DNA of 64,000 nucleotides from Sarocladium kiliense (Eukaryota; Ascomycota; Sordariomycetes; Hypocreales; Sarocladiaceae). The translations under genes and the position numbers were made by a program. The notes under the pieces are model-generated. The model saw nothing but the letters and a program-made list of their open reading frames with translations, made no database searches and was not told where the DNA came from. Each line of letters opens with the position of its first letter. Position 1 is the first letter of the stretch. The DNA is taken from the NCBI GenBank assembly GCA_030734395.1, contig JAUZTG010000029.1:5642001-5706000 (forward strand), written 5' to 3'. Shown here one piece after another: positions 34,889-45,765 of the stretch.

Positions 34889-35655
34889 GAATATTTGAAA
34901 AGGGAAAAGAACCACAATTCATATGAACTTGGACAGGAAGGTGTAGTAGACTTGTGTTGTGTGCGTTTTCGAGACACCTGAGGTCTCTCGTTCTTACAGA
35001 GGACCAGATCAGAACTCCAAAGGGACGGGGTAGTCATCACGAATGCACATCTTGGGATGTTCTGATGGAGACAAGAAAAAATGTCTGAAAGGCTACCCGT
35101 GATGAGAGAAGAAGCTCATGGGTTTCTCATGTTTCACAATGAATATTCATGGCGTTGCAAAGGAACTAGGGGAAAGGGTGAAGGGACGATGCATCCACTG
35201 GTCATCTTAGACGAAATACAAAAAGTTGAAAAAGAACAGCAGCGATGAGCTATGGATGGGCGAGAGTCAACACGTCACAGCTTTTCAGGTTCATAGGACT
35301 TTGCGTTCACGAAAACCCTCTTGCTCGTTCAAGAATTAAATGTTGCATCATGATAAGAGTCCCCCTACTGCGTTTTGGTAGTTCTTCCCCGGCTACCCAT
35401 GCCCTAATATCTCTCAGCGTAAACAAACTCCCCTTATGCCCCTGTAGTCCTGTCCCCCTTGTGAACGCCGATAATGCATGGGATATATTCCATGATCCCT
35501 TTTGCTGTACGCCGTCATGTGTATGTGTGTGTTTGTATGCGTGTGCGTGAAACTTCTTGCCGTCAAAAACTTGCGAGACGCAGGGAATAAGAAGTCAAAT
35601 GTGTTCAAAGTCAACGATGTGCTGGCAAGGGACATCAAAGTCTCTATCGGCCGCT
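34889..35655. other. Convergent 3' flanks of eIF3f and the R3H gene
   Basis: It contains a GT-rich microsatellite-like stretch at about 35519-35548. No gene was recognised. Confidence 0.5.
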
Positions 35656-38338
35656 TTATAGTCCGGTAGCCGGCTTCTGTGGCAGGGAAGCTGGATTGCC
35701 GTATGTTGGTAAGTGCCCGTAGGCCTGGCTATGGTTCTGGTGCTGAGGCTGGGGCCTCGGGGGGGTGTACTGAGCCGGCGGTCCACCAGCAGTATGAGGA
35801 TGTGGGGGTTGCATCGGAGGCGGTTTTGGTACAGGCATGCTTGGGTGTTGCCCCTGCGGCGGTCCCATCTGCTGCTGGGGATAGTATCCAGGCATCGAGG
35901 TGTTGGACAATTGACGAGCCATGCCGTAGCCGCCAGGATACGGCTGCTGATGAGGTCCTTGATACCCAGGGTAAGAGAGATGAGTTGAGCCAATCTGAGG
36001 GCTGCTGTGGTGAGATCCAGGAGCAGTAAAGGGGGGCTGCGGTGCATGAGGCCCAGGCATAGAGTTGCTGCCAGGGATGAAAGATTGAGTTTGGGGATTA
36101 AACCCGTGGTTCCTATTGTAACTTCCTGGTATAGGGTGCTGCGATTTCGGGTCGTGCGGGTTGATATTGGCTGGCAGCTGCCCATATGCGTACGGTATAC
36201 TCATATTTGGTTGCTGAGCCATCGGCCCAGCTCCCATCGGGGCCGGCGACTGACCCATGGGTGCTGCTCCCATCTGCGCTGGCGAACCAGCGCCCGGCCC
36301 TCTCTGTGCGTATGGAGCAGATGTGTAAGGTTGTTGCCAATTGTGGGGAGGTTGAGCAGGAGCCGGGCTACCGTAAGAGGCCATGGGACTTCCGCTAGGT
36401 TGGAAGTTACGGGCAGCGGGTTGAGGATGAGCGTAGGGCTAAATGAGGGTCAGCTTCGCATGGTGAAAGGGAATGGCGTCGGTTCAAATTTACCTGTGGC
36501 ATCGTATACTGGGGATACTGATTCGGTGCCATCAAATGAGGACCCTGAGCGTAGGCCGGACCCTGTTGACCATAGGTTTGGGCTGGCTGGGCCTGGAAAT
36601 TTGGGCCTGGCTGTGGCGCCACAGGTCCAGCCTGCGGTTGCGTATAAGGCTGAGGTACCCAGGTCTGCTGCTGAGGTCCCCAGTACGGCGTGTACTGATT
36701 GCGGGAATCGAAGCTGTCGGAATCATCTCGGCGTTGCTTGCCTGTCTTGCCCCTCTTTCCAACATTCGAACGATTCTGTGACATAGAGCTCGTTCTTGAC
36801 ATCCCGGTGTCTGTTGCCTCGGTTTCTATAACTTCATGTTAGATTCGCCTACGTCAGGAGAACTGAAGATGACGCTTACCAGTCACGTTATCCTCTGTAC
36901 TGCCAAAGATTCGTTCGCGCGCCTGCTTGTATATCTCCTCTCGTTTCTCTCGAGTAAGCCTGTCACGGCTGTCAGTTTACATGGCTCGACATAGCTTTGA
37001 TGCCACTCACTTCTCTTTTGCGTTCGCCAGCTTCTCCTTCTCATCACTGCCCACCTCCGAGGTCGGTTTCGACGGACCCGCGCTTGGCGTACCAGTATCT
37101 CCATCCTGTCCTCGTCGCATGATCTTCTTCGGCAGGATCGCTGGGGGCGGAGTACTGCTTGTGGAGACGGTTGTCTCGCTAATCATCGATGATAAAGACG
37201 GCGGAACTCGGCAGAAAGGTGTCCTGAAGATGCGTACTGAGCCAATGTGATGCTCAAACGAGTGTGTCATGTGATAATAATCAGCAAGTTTATGAATGAG
37301 CATTCTACAGAAGGAGTTGGACGGCGGAAGGTCCATGTAAGGCTCCCTGAGCGAAGTCAGCTATCAGTTTCCATTTGACATCAAGAGGAGTGACACTTAC
37401 TTGGAGTCTTGCACAAAGTCAATCACTTCCTTTTCTAGGCGTAAGAGAAATAGTCGGTCACGCGGGCTTTGCATCGCATCCAAGAGCTTCTCATCCGGAG
37501 CTTGGCGATATATCACATTAAGTGCATCGGACGAGCCAGTCCCAGCACCCAGTGGCATACCGGCCTCCACGCCGGGTTTCTGTTCTGACGAGCCGCTCTG
37601 AGGGGTGAGGATTCCCCCGGGAGGTGGTTGTACCAATCTTCTCTCAGGGATGTCACCCAAAGCGATGCCTCGAGGCCGAGCCGCAAGGTCAGATCCCATT
37701 CGAGAGCCAGCGAGAAGAGAACCACGCACAGACAACCCATCATCGTCCTCGGCAGCGGCTTTAACGCTGGCGCTGTCGTCGGGGCGTAGGGATTCTTTCT
37801 CGTCTAAAGCGAAAGTAGTACCCGATGTGATGCTCTTACCATCGATACTGGGGGGCTTCGCTCCTAGCTCGGACCCGGAGTCTGCCTTTGCAGAATCGTC
37901 TGAGCCGCTGTCACGCTGGCTGATGCCATTTCTCGGTGCTGATGGAGAGGTGCTTCCGTTCACGACTAGGCTTGGTGTTGCCGCATTCAGGTTGAGATGC
38001 GTCAAAGACTCCGACATCTTGTCCATATTTGAGGGTGCAGTGGTGGCTTTTTCAGCTTGCCGCGACGTCTTGTATTGCGACGATGGGCCCCTAGCTCCGG
38101 CTCCGTTTGCTATGACGGGGCCGACGACCGCCGCTGTCGGTCGTGTGATAGACGGAGACGCAGGCTGTCGAGCAGCAGGCTGACTGTCCTTGTTCTCGTT
38201 TGATGTCGACGCAGCAACCTGCTCGGTGGAAGTAAGTACATCAAGACTTGTGGAAGTACGTTGGTCCAGGCCAGTAGAATAGCCCACCTTTGCGAATGAA
38301 GGCTTTGGCCGATCGGCCACGGGTTGTGTTGCAGCCAT
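35656..38338 (-). CDS. R3H-SUZ domain RNA-binding protein
   Basis: Five exons: 38338-37401, 37346-37011, 36959-36880, 36825-36494 and 36438-35656 (822 aa). All four introns keep phase. The first 280 residues are disordered. The R3H domain runs across intron 1: RDRLFLLRLEKEVIDFVQDS, then KEPYMDLPPSNSFCRMLIHK, LADYYHMTHS and VRIFRTP. The SUZ motif follows: PPPAILPKKIMRRG to LTREKREEIYKQARERIFG, split by intron 2. The last 400 residues are rich in Pro, Gln, Gly, Tyr and Met (a low-complexity, prion-like tail). Relatives are animal R3HDM1/2 and encore and yeast Rbs1; they bind single-stranded nucleic acid and mRNA. A cytoplasmic role in mRNA regulation is likely. The start at 38338 (MAATQP) was preferred over an ATG eight codons upstream. 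Confidence 0.93.
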
Positions 38339-39404
38339 CTTGTAGAGATGTCGTGCAATCAAATACGTTATGCGTACGAAATATGGTACAGTATGAAAGA
38401 ATTAAAGGCTTGTCGCAGCGAAGCCACGTATGCCGAGATGCCGCCTGTTCAAGAGACCGAGCGGTGGTCGAAGAATCGGGGTGAGAAGGGAAAGGCAGGG
38501 AGCGTCCACACCAAAATCAAGAAGCAGAATCGATCGAAGCGGGCAGGCAGAACTGAGATTGGGAACCGTTGATCATCGTCGTGATTTTGCAGGCATCCTG
38601 TTCGGTTCGAGATGGGTGAAGCTCGACTTCAAAGATTGTCCGTTCGAGGGGCCCGATGCCTCCAGGAGAAGACCGGGGTTTGGAAATGTCAAGGGAAGGG
38701 TACCTAGACAAATTTGCCAGGCTGTCAGCACGTGAAGGGAATGTCAGACATAGAGGCTGGTCAGGATGAAGGGGGTAAGCCGAAGATTGGGGAGAAGGCG
38801 GGATTGTGCAGTGAGGCTGTCGCGGGGAGGGGGGTGTTTGCATCCGTAGAACAAGAGGCTGGATCGAGGGATTGATCAGGCGAGGGACGAACCTTTCTGC
38901 GGGAAGACACAGGGCAGGCTGCAAGTCGTCGTCGGCGACCCAGATCAGCGCAGATTCGAGGCCGATGGAAGGCGGACAGAATGCAGCAAAGGGATCGTCG
39001 TCAAGAAGTGCCGGAATTGTGGTTGTGGAGGTCGGCTGTGGTGGTGATTGATGGGTGAGGTTTGCAGACTGCAGATTGTAGATTGATTGCGGCCTGTAAG
39101 TTTGTAATATGGGGGGTTGCTTCAGTGGCAGGGCGGCTGTGAGCGGGAAGTCCAAGGCGCTGGACAAAACTGTTCTAGCGCCGGCACATTAGCTTACCCG
39201 CCAAACATGTTTGCCTACCCTGTAACCTTTACGGGCTGTTCTTCGGAAGCTGGGGCATTGAAGGGATCTGTAAGACACAATTGGTGCACGAAGCATTTTG
39301 TTGGTATGGCGTGAAGAGAAAGATTGGATATCAAGGTAGCAGAGAACTGATGTTCTGATGTGAATGTGATACGTGGCTTCCACCAAAGCGGGCGTCAGGA
39401 TATA
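38339..39404. other. Upstream region of the R3H gene
   Basis: A 216-codon minus-strand frame (39167-38517) lies in the likely 5' leader. It is Pro/Ser/Leu rich with no domain, so I treat it as untranslated. Nothing else was recognised. Confidence 0.4.
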
Positions 39405-40435
39405 GCTATTCAAGCTTTCTTTGGGAACATTTCCTGAAATACAACTAGTTCGAAGCTCAGATAGTTCATTCTGGCCCCTACATGGTTATCCGCACACCTC
39501 ATCGTTCGTCTAAGAGCTTCGTGTTGCCAGATCTGGCTCAGCGTATTGACACCAGTGATGATCAAGAATCTCTGTGCTGTGATACCGTCCGCTGCTAGAT
39601 AGCTAAGGAGAGTTCCAATCATTTTCTGCGGTGGGACGAGACCGGAAAGCATTGGTGGAAGTCAATTAACTTGATGTCAGGCTTGAGAATGTTCTCCGGA
39701 CAGGACAATAGGTTGATGCCCTTGACCATATAGCTTGGTGCCTCGGACCCAGGCCTCACACCCAACTCGCTTCTCAAGGCTCCCGTGATAGGTTGACCGA
39801 TATGCGGAAGATATAGTCGTCGCTGTAATAGTCAATATTTAAGATGGAGAGGACAAGCCTTTCCGTTGTAATGTCTACTATCCACTAAGCCATTGGAAGA
39901 AGCATATGGAGCATCGCACGACTCATCGCCGTGACATAGACCAGTCGAGTGAAGATCAGCTACGTGAGGTTTCAGCTTGATAGGCAAGCAGCCGAGCAAC
40001 TGGCGGCGTGAGGCGACAGTCGAACCTATGTGATAGCTCGGCCGCAGACGGACCAAAAACAGGTAGAATCAGGCATAGGTGTCGGCCATTTGGCCCAACA
40101 AAGGTAAACTGTCGGCAAGTCCTAGCCAACGAAGACATTACGTTGCCTAATAGCGCTGTCTGCCACAGCTCAATCTTAGCAGCTGCCATATTAGAATGAT
40201 CTGCGTCAACCACCTCGAGAGCCACCTATTTCTTCTCCATCTCATCTCGGGCTAGCCATACCGTGGAATAATCACCAGCGCTAATCTCGTGCGTAATTCT
40301 ATAGCGCTCATCATGGTACTTATCATCGAGGTGGATAGGACGTAAACGCCCGCGGCGGTACCGCTCAACATCTTCGGTGTCACCGACGCCCTGAGGGAGT
40401 AGGAACTGAATATCCTCATCTTATTCGGGATTCAT
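39405..40435 (-). pseudogene. Decayed SRPK-like protein kinase
   Basis: The minus strand carries kinase motifs in order: GDYSTVWLARD (glycine loop), VALEVVDAD (the catalytic Lys codon is now Glu), GPNGRHLCLILPVFGPS (hinge area typical of fungal SRPK-like kinases), PPVARLLAYQA, LHSTGLCHGD (catalytic loop, HGD), ENILKPDIKLIDF (DFG site, Gly lost) and PPQKMIGTLLSYLA (activation segment). It is broken by a TAA near 40421, a TAG at 40226-40228, a frame change near 39960-40000 and another near 39630. The Lys and DFG changes would also kill activity. Such kinases are numerous and often expanded in filamentous fungi. I find no intact copy in this window. Confidence 0.8.
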
Positions 40436-41091
40436 GTCGGGGGAAAGTTCTCAAATGCAACGATAGTCAAGTGTTGCTGGTTCGTGGAACATCTTGTACA
40501 GGATGGCAAAGCTTCACTGGATGGGTAAAGAAAGAAATAGAGAACAACATTCCAAGAGGAGTGATAGCGTTACAGCCGAGTCGAGCTTTCATTAGACCTT
40601 AGCTGCAATTCATGAATCATCTGTACACTGAACCATAAGATGTTGCCTCGAGAAAAGCGTAAGCAGTCGCACTTCTAACAGTTACCTACCCTGACGAAGG
40701 GATATTGACTGACCCATAGGCCGCGATGTCTGGAAAAGTGAATCGATTATTCCGAACGTTAAGCGGCGGAAGCACACGCACCGAGTTAGTAATAAGGTAA
40801 GATCACTATTCGGCGGGTGCCAAGCAGGATATGAGTGTTTGCGATGCGCTATGTTATTATGCGTGTTCGCAAGGTGAGTTTCAACCCTGCGAAGCCTCCT
40901 TGAGGCTCATCTGCGAAGGACTACAATGGCGCTCACGTGACGAAAGTGGCCCCAAAGCCTACGGCAACCGTATGGCCGGGTTCAATCGCAACCAAGCCTT
41001 AGCATGCAACGACGTTGTATCTGATACTATACACTTCTCAAACAAAAATATCACAGCTCAAGTCCTGATATCATCGTCAATTCTCTCGACC
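40436..41091. other. Intergenic between the kinase relic and the zinc-knuckle gene
   Basis: AT-richer than the surrounding genes, with no recognisable coding sequence. The last part is the zinc-knuckle gene promoter. Confidence 0.45.
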
Positions 41092-42062
41092 ATGTTTACA
41101 TATCGGGGACGCGGAGGCCCGTCGCGGTCCACGCCAGCCAATGTAACATGTCAAAAGTGCTTGAAGAAAGATAAGTTCTCATCCTTGTTCATTCGCAGCT
41201 CTAAAGCTAATATCCCGTCCACGGCACTACTCATACGAGTGCAAAGCCTCAAGCCAAGAACGTCCGTACAAGTCGAGGCCGTCGCGGTCTCAGCAACTCA
41301 GGAATCCGAAGCTGGTTCCTGAGCTGACCAACGACAAGCCAGACCCGCTGGAAACAAAGTTGGTGGACACCTCTACCCTATGCTGTATCTTGCACGCTGA
41401 CAAAATATAGGCAAGGAGCTGCAGATGCTGAGCTCGCCAAGAAGGAAGCTGAAAGGGCAAGGAAACGTGAGCTTGAGCAACGTGACGATGAGCTGGTCGA
41501 CTCAGTAGCGAAGCGTCGACGATCTGTCTCATCGGAGTCCGTGTCTACCATCTCAACACGATCATCAACGTCTCCTCCACGGAGACGCAAGTCCATTTCT
41601 CCAGCGCCACGGCAACAGCGGCGAGTCGAGGATGCACCCCGAGGGCGAACCAGGAGCCGCAGTGATGCTTCTAGAAGCTTGAGCAAAAGTGTCTCTCCGC
41701 CTCAGCAAACGAGGCACAGCGATCGTGATAGCCGCTCACCAGAGGGAAAGTCGTACCGGGATCGACCTTCCGCCCCGGGCCCATCTCGAGATCAAGCCAG
41801 CCCTAAGTCTCGGGTTCGCCGGTCCTATAGCTCAAGTGTATCGCGTAGTCGATCGCCGCGACGAGGAGACTCAAGATTGCCGGTTCGGGACACGAGACGA
41901 GAAGAAGATCTTACGCATGGGCCTCGCAAGGATTATGGAGTCGAGAGATTGCAAAGACGGCGCTTCGACCGCGACGAGCAGCCGGCAGCAAGACCACCAC
42001 CGCGTGAACGCAGCTTGAGCCCCTTCAGCCAACGAGTAGCTCTCACAAAGTCGAGAAACTAA
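41092..42062 (+). CDS. Zinc-knuckle, Arg/Ser-rich protein (ZCCHC10-like)
   Basis: Three exons: 41092-41170, 41223-41358 and 41411-42062 (288 aa). Residues 1-20 are MFTYRGRGGPSRSTPANVTC. The zinc knuckle is CQKCLKKGHYSYEC (C-x2-C-x4-H-x4-C), and it is formed only if the 52-nt stretch 41171-41222, which begins ATAAGT and ends AC, is removed. A second, GT-AG intron (GTTGGT to ATATAG) is in phase. After the knuckle come KASSQERPYKSRPSRSQQL and NPKLVPELTND, as in eukaryotic ZCCHC10-like proteins. Residues 95-120 form a charged helix (AKKEAERARKRELEQRDDEL), followed by an RS/SP-rich tail to the end. The composition suggests a nuclear RNA-binding protein linked to splicing; the exact function is not known. 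Confidence 0.88.
41171..41222 (+). other. Candidate AT-AC intron
   Basis: 52 nt starting ATAAGT and ending CCAC. Its 5' end is the normal GTAAGT with the first base changed to A, and a CTAAT branch-like motif lies at 41207-41211. Removal joins AAAG to GGCAC in phase and completes the zinc knuckle. No GT-AG choice does this: the GT at 41175 with the AG at 41198 leaves a 24-nt intron and the wrong frame, and with the AG at 41206 a stop follows at once. Confidence 0.7.
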
Positions 42063-42179
42063 TAAGAAAGACGATGGGTATCAGCGCTTGACAGATTCTG
42101 AATAATGACCCCGTAACCAGTTGCCCTTTTATGAACCAACGCCTGAGAATCGTGACATAGCATACACACGCCAGCTGGT

Positions 42180-42803
42180 TTACGCCCCCAGCGCAGCGTC
42201 CTCCTCCCGTTCTCTCCTCTCCTCTTCCTCCTCTTCCCGCTCTCGTACTCTCAGGCCTTCTACCAGAGCAATGCCATCCACTCCTGCAGCATCGCCATCC
42301 TTGTTACCGTTGGCACCCTTCCCTGCCTTGGTTGCCTCATTCTGTGCTCCTGTGATACGCTCCCTGACCAGCTTCGCGATTGCGTTGTCCGTTCGGACAT
42401 TGAGAATCGCCATCTTCTTTTCCAGATCACGTTTTAAGTCCCAATTTGGCTTCTTCGGTTGCAATTTAAATAGATCGATGCCATTTTCATCCTCTGCTTC
42501 TTTTGCAGCCTGCTCTCTGATCTCCTCCTCCACTTCTGCAGCTTGTTGTTCGAGTGTCTGCTTCCCATCGGCAAGGGTTGGGGGTGCCTCAAAGCCGAGT
42601 TTGGGCCCTTTTGTCTCGGGATCATAGTTGCGACCGGAAAGATGCAGGCTGGACACATCAGGCTCTTGCGGTGGTGACTGGGGCCGTTCGCCCTCAGGTG
42701 TCGCAACCTCGTCGACGGGCTGTTTGCGCTTGAGGTTCTTGTACTTTGCGAGGCGGGCCTTGCGCTCGTCAGCGGCGGCGCCGAGGCTCGCCTGTGAAGA
42801 CAT
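42180..42803 (-). CDS. SYF2: Pre-mRNA-splicing factor SYF2
   Basis: A single exon. From MSSQASLGAAADERKARL at 42803 it has 207 codons before the stop. The frame stays open upstream to an ATG at 42932, which would add 43 residues without family similarity. The SYF2 core is clear: ADERKARLAKYKNLKRKQ, SGRNYDPETKGPKLGFEAPP, LEQQAAEVEEEIREQAAKEA, FKLQPKKPNWDLKRDLEKK and LNVRTDNAIAKLVRERI. It ends in a Glu/Arg-rich tail. Syf2 belongs to the Prp19-associated (NineTeen) complex of the spliceosome and acts in the nucleus. It is divergent from the PPR gene and convergent with the zinc-knuckle gene, whose stop is only about 120 bp away. Confidence 0.93.
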   Translation of the reverse strand: MSSQASLGAAADERKARLAKYKNLKRKQPVDEVATPEGERPQSPPQEPDVSSLHLSGRNYDPETKGPKLGFEAPPTLADGKQTLEQQAAEVEEEIREQAAKEAEDENGIDLFKLQPKKPNWDLKRDLEKKMAILNVRTDNAIAKLVRERITGAQNEATKAGKGANGNKDGDAAGVDGIALVEGLRVREREEEEEERREREEDAALGA

Positions 42804-43158
42804 GATCGTAGGAATCAAAGCGCTGTCGATACTGGTAGCGTAGCGTTTGACCCTAGGAGGGCGACGTGCAGATGCAATGTGTGTAGCTTGAGAATTCGAA
42901 GTCGCGGACATTGGGTTAGTGGGGCTGGGCACCGATGGTCAGCGCTCAGCCTTGCATCTCTAGTGCTGGAAATTCTCAGACCAGGGAACGCGATGCTCAG
43001 GCATTTCCTAAACTTTCGCATCACCAACCTACCTCGAGTCTCCAGCTCAACCTTGGATCAACACCCGACCGACCACCGAGAGCTGACGATAACCGATTAT
43101 TACAATCATGCGCTGAAAATGGAGACTAGTCATCAGCTTCGGCCAGCCACGCGAAACA
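42804..43158. promoter_or_regulatory. Divergent promoter of SYF2 and the PPR gene
   Basis: About 355 bp between the two chosen starts (226 bp if SYF2 starts at 42932). No other feature was recognised. Confidence 0.45.
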
Positions 43159-45765
43159 ATGCTCTCAGGTCGTCTGTGTCGAGCCTGTCGGCTACGACTT
43201 TTCGGCTCTCAGTGCCTTGCTCAGCAGGCTCAACACTCTGCCCAGTCGCAGAGACCCGGATCGAAACATGCGCGCCATATCACAATGTCAGCAGTAGCAG
43301 CTACTGCCGCTGAACGGTCACCAGTGGTGTCACATGGCTCAAGATTCGCACAGCCGTCCCCCCCTGACTGGCCGATTTCGGAACTTGGATCCCCCCTGTC
43401 AGACTTTCCTGAACGTGAGGGACTGGTCGGCGAGGGAAGGAAGTCAGGAGAGTCAAGACGGAAGCAGCACGCTCTGCACGAGAAGAGTCAGTCTCAAGAT
43501 AGTCAGGGACTCCGGTCCACGCAGCGCACAGGAAGGCACAAGAAGCAGAAGGCCAAAGGAAGCAAAGGCTCCTTGGGGAACCTCGATTCGCAGTCTACCA
43601 AGAAGAAACGGAAGATGATCCCCGCTGGCGCTCGACCGAAACAACCACGAGAACACGCAATCGATGGATCGGTTGCATCGTCCCGCAACGTCTATGCAAT
43701 CATCAGACGGCGGTGGAACATACCGGCTGAGCGATCTCCATCAGGGTTTGAAAAGCACCACGAGAGAACTGCGGCGTACATACCGATCCTATCCCAGCAG
43801 TATAAGCAGTGGGGTTATTACCGTCACCAACTATCCGAGACTGAGCTCACAGACGCACGGAGGACTTTTGATCGCTGGTACCGACGGCTAGGCTTCATTC
43901 TTGTCGAGCCTCACCGCTTGAACGACCGTGCTACATGGCGTGATGAAGCTGCATGGCTTTTGGAGTACTCGTCAGCTCCTGCGATGTGCTCGGCATGGAC
44001 CAGGCTTGACGTGGAGGAGCGGAAGCTGTTATGGCCCGGAGTTATGCTTTCAGCGATGCTGACGAGCCCGAGTAGGGCCATCGATGTCCTTGCAGCTACC
44101 ATGAGCCCGTTGCCTCCGGGGTATGCCGTCACAGATGTCCTGCAGTTCGTGGCTCATAATTTGGCACGGCACTGGCCTTCCAGCCACCGTGAGCGAGCCT
44201 TGAGAGCTGACGAGATCCTCCACCTCATGGAAGAAGTCCTAGTCCACACACCTGCTGGGCATTTACGACCTACACAGATTACCTTTGGCATCCTTGCCAA
44301 GCTTCTACCACCTTCACATGCTAAGCAGCTCCACGACATGATGAATCGCGCACAGGTCCCAATTCACGAGAACACTGCGTTACACTTCGGGTCCACATTA
44401 TCTCAAAGTCTGGAACACAAGCAAGCGGCGCTCGATATCATCTTAGAGTCAGCTCGAAAGGGAACCAATCTCAACGAACCGAAAGTCACCAGTGTCATCA
44501 CCTCTCTGCTTCACTGCCGACGTCAAGTATCCGGCGACGATGTGTCACAGGATACTGCGGCTTCATTCTCCAAGAAAGCGTTGGAGGAGCTCATGGAGCA
44601 TGGATTTATACCAAATGTCATCAATTTAACGGCCTTCTTGGAGGCCCTATGCTGGGATGGAGAGCTTGACGAGGCCATCCGACTGGCACTATTGTTCTCT
44701 GAATCCGGGGCCAACCTCGATGGCAGGACTTTCAGCACTGTCTTCAAAGCAGCTAAAGAGAGCCGAGACCCTGAGAAGATGCGCAAGGCTTTGGACGTGG
44801 CGAAGGCTGCGAAAGCACCAATTGTATCGGTGCTCAACAACGCTCTTCATTCCGTTTTCTACATCAGCGAGGTTGAAGGGAGAGATGCTCAGACTCTGAA
44901 GCGTGAGGGACACCAGGCTTTTGACCCCATGCTGCGGCTGTATGCCCAGAGGTTTTCTTTAGAGCCGCTGCAATGGCTGTTGCCCAAAACCCTTCCCCTG
45001 CTATTGGCGAAGCAGCCTGCTGAGGATGAGCAACCTACTGGGCAACAGCAAGTGCTCTCTGTTGCACGAGACTTCTTCCAAGAGACACAGGTGCCAAAGC
45101 TGCAACCCGATGCCACTACCCTGTCTATTATGCTCCGGGCGTACATCCGAAGTCTGCGCCACCCATACGACGTTGTCTCTTTCTACGAATTCTTCAAGTT
45201 CAAATTGGAGGCCGATGAGGAGGAGGACATCAATTATGCCAGGTCTCTCGTGGAGAGACATCATAGTCTCATCCATGACACCGTCATTCTTGCTATGCTG
45301 GATCACAGACTCTCGACTCGTCAGCTACTTCAGGTTCTTGGCGACATGCTCAGAGATAACCTGCCAGCAAAAGCCACAGAAAGTACGAACAACACCGCAG
45401 TCGAAGAAGAAGCATCGAAGCCTGTTCATCCGGCACCGACACTATTCACTCTGAGCATCCTGATATCAAGACTGCTCATGCGAAAGGAGAAGATGGTCGC
45501 TAAGCAGCTGATGGATGTGATGAGAGAGCATGGCATCGAGCCCAACCTCGAGACATGGAACGCCATGGTGAAGGGATATGCGGCTCTGCAGGATGTGCCA
45601 CAGACGGTGTCGATGTTGCAGAAGCTGGAAGCGGCTGGGTACACGCCTGACAATTACACGTTCAAGGCATTTGGCAGATTGAGGAACCAAACGCAGGCGC
45701 TGAGCCTCATGGATAAGATCATCAGGCAGAACGAAGCGAAGCTGGCTCAAGAAGAAGTATACTAA
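43159..45765 (+). CDS. Mitochondrial pentatricopeptide repeat (PPR) protein
   Basis: A single exon of 868 codons. The N-terminus (MLSGRLCRACRLRLFGSQ and a further basic, Ser/Gln-rich stretch to about residue 45) looks like a mitochondrial import sequence. Residues 95-170 are strongly basic. Helical repeats fill the rest, with recognisable PPR-like units such as LEELMEHGFIPNVINLTAFL, SESGANLDGRTFSTVFKAA and, best conserved, LMDVMREHGIEPNLETWNAM followed by VKGYAALQDV and KLEAAGYTPDNYTFKAFG. PPR proteins bind mitochondrial RNA and control its processing, stability or translation. I cannot assign it to a named yeast protein. An internal ATG at residue 43 (MSAVAA) is a weaker alternative start. 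Confidence 0.88.
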   Translation: MLSGRLCRACRLRLFGSQCLAQQAQHSAQSQRPGSKHARHITMSAVAATAAERSPVVSHGSRFAQPSPPDWPISELGSPLSDFPEREGLVGEGRKSGESRRKQHALHEKSQSQDSQGLRSTQRTGRHKKQKAKGSKGSLGNLDSQSTKKKRKMIPAGARPKQPREHAIDGSVASSRNVYAIIRRRWNIPAERSPSGFEKHHERTAAYIPILSQQYKQWGYYRHQLSETELTDARRTFDRWYRRLGFILVEPHRLNDRATWRDEAAWLLEYSSAPAMCSAWTRLDVEERKLLWPGVMLSAMLTSPSRAIDVLAATMSPLPPGYAVTDVLQFVAHNLARHWPSSHRERALRADEILHLMEEVLVHTPAGHLRPTQITFGILAKLLPPSHAKQLHDMMNRAQVPIHENTALHFGSTLSQSLEHKQAALDIILESARKGTNLNEPKVTSVITSLLHCRRQVSGDDVSQDTAASFSKKALEELMEHGFIPNVINLTAFLEALCWDGELDEAIRLALLFSESGANLDGRTFSTVFKAAKESRDPEKMRKALDVAKAAKAPIVSVLNNALHSVFYISEVEGRDAQTLKREGHQAFDPMLRLYAQRFSLEPLQWLLPKTLPLLLAKQPAEDEQPTGQQQVLSVARDFFQETQVPKLQPDATTLSIMLRAYIRSLRHPYDVVSFYEFFKFKLEADEEEDINYARSLVERHHSLIHDTVILAMLDHRLSTRQLLQVLGDMLRDNLPAKATESTNNTAVEEEASKPVHPAPTLFTLSILISRLLMRKEKMVAKQLMDVMREHGIEPNLETWNAMVKGYAALQDVPQTVSMLQKLEAAGYTPDNYTFKAFGRLRNQTQALSLMDKIIRQNEAKLAQEEVY

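Noticed and set aside
38517..39167. 216-codon minus-strand frame upstream of the R3H gene
   Set aside because: Pro/Ser/Leu-rich with no domain, located where the R3H leader should be; composition looks non-coding.
41175..41206. Conventional GT-AG intron in the zinc-knuckle gene
   Set aside because: It would be 24-32 nt, gives the wrong frame or an immediate stop, and loses the His and last Cys of the knuckle.
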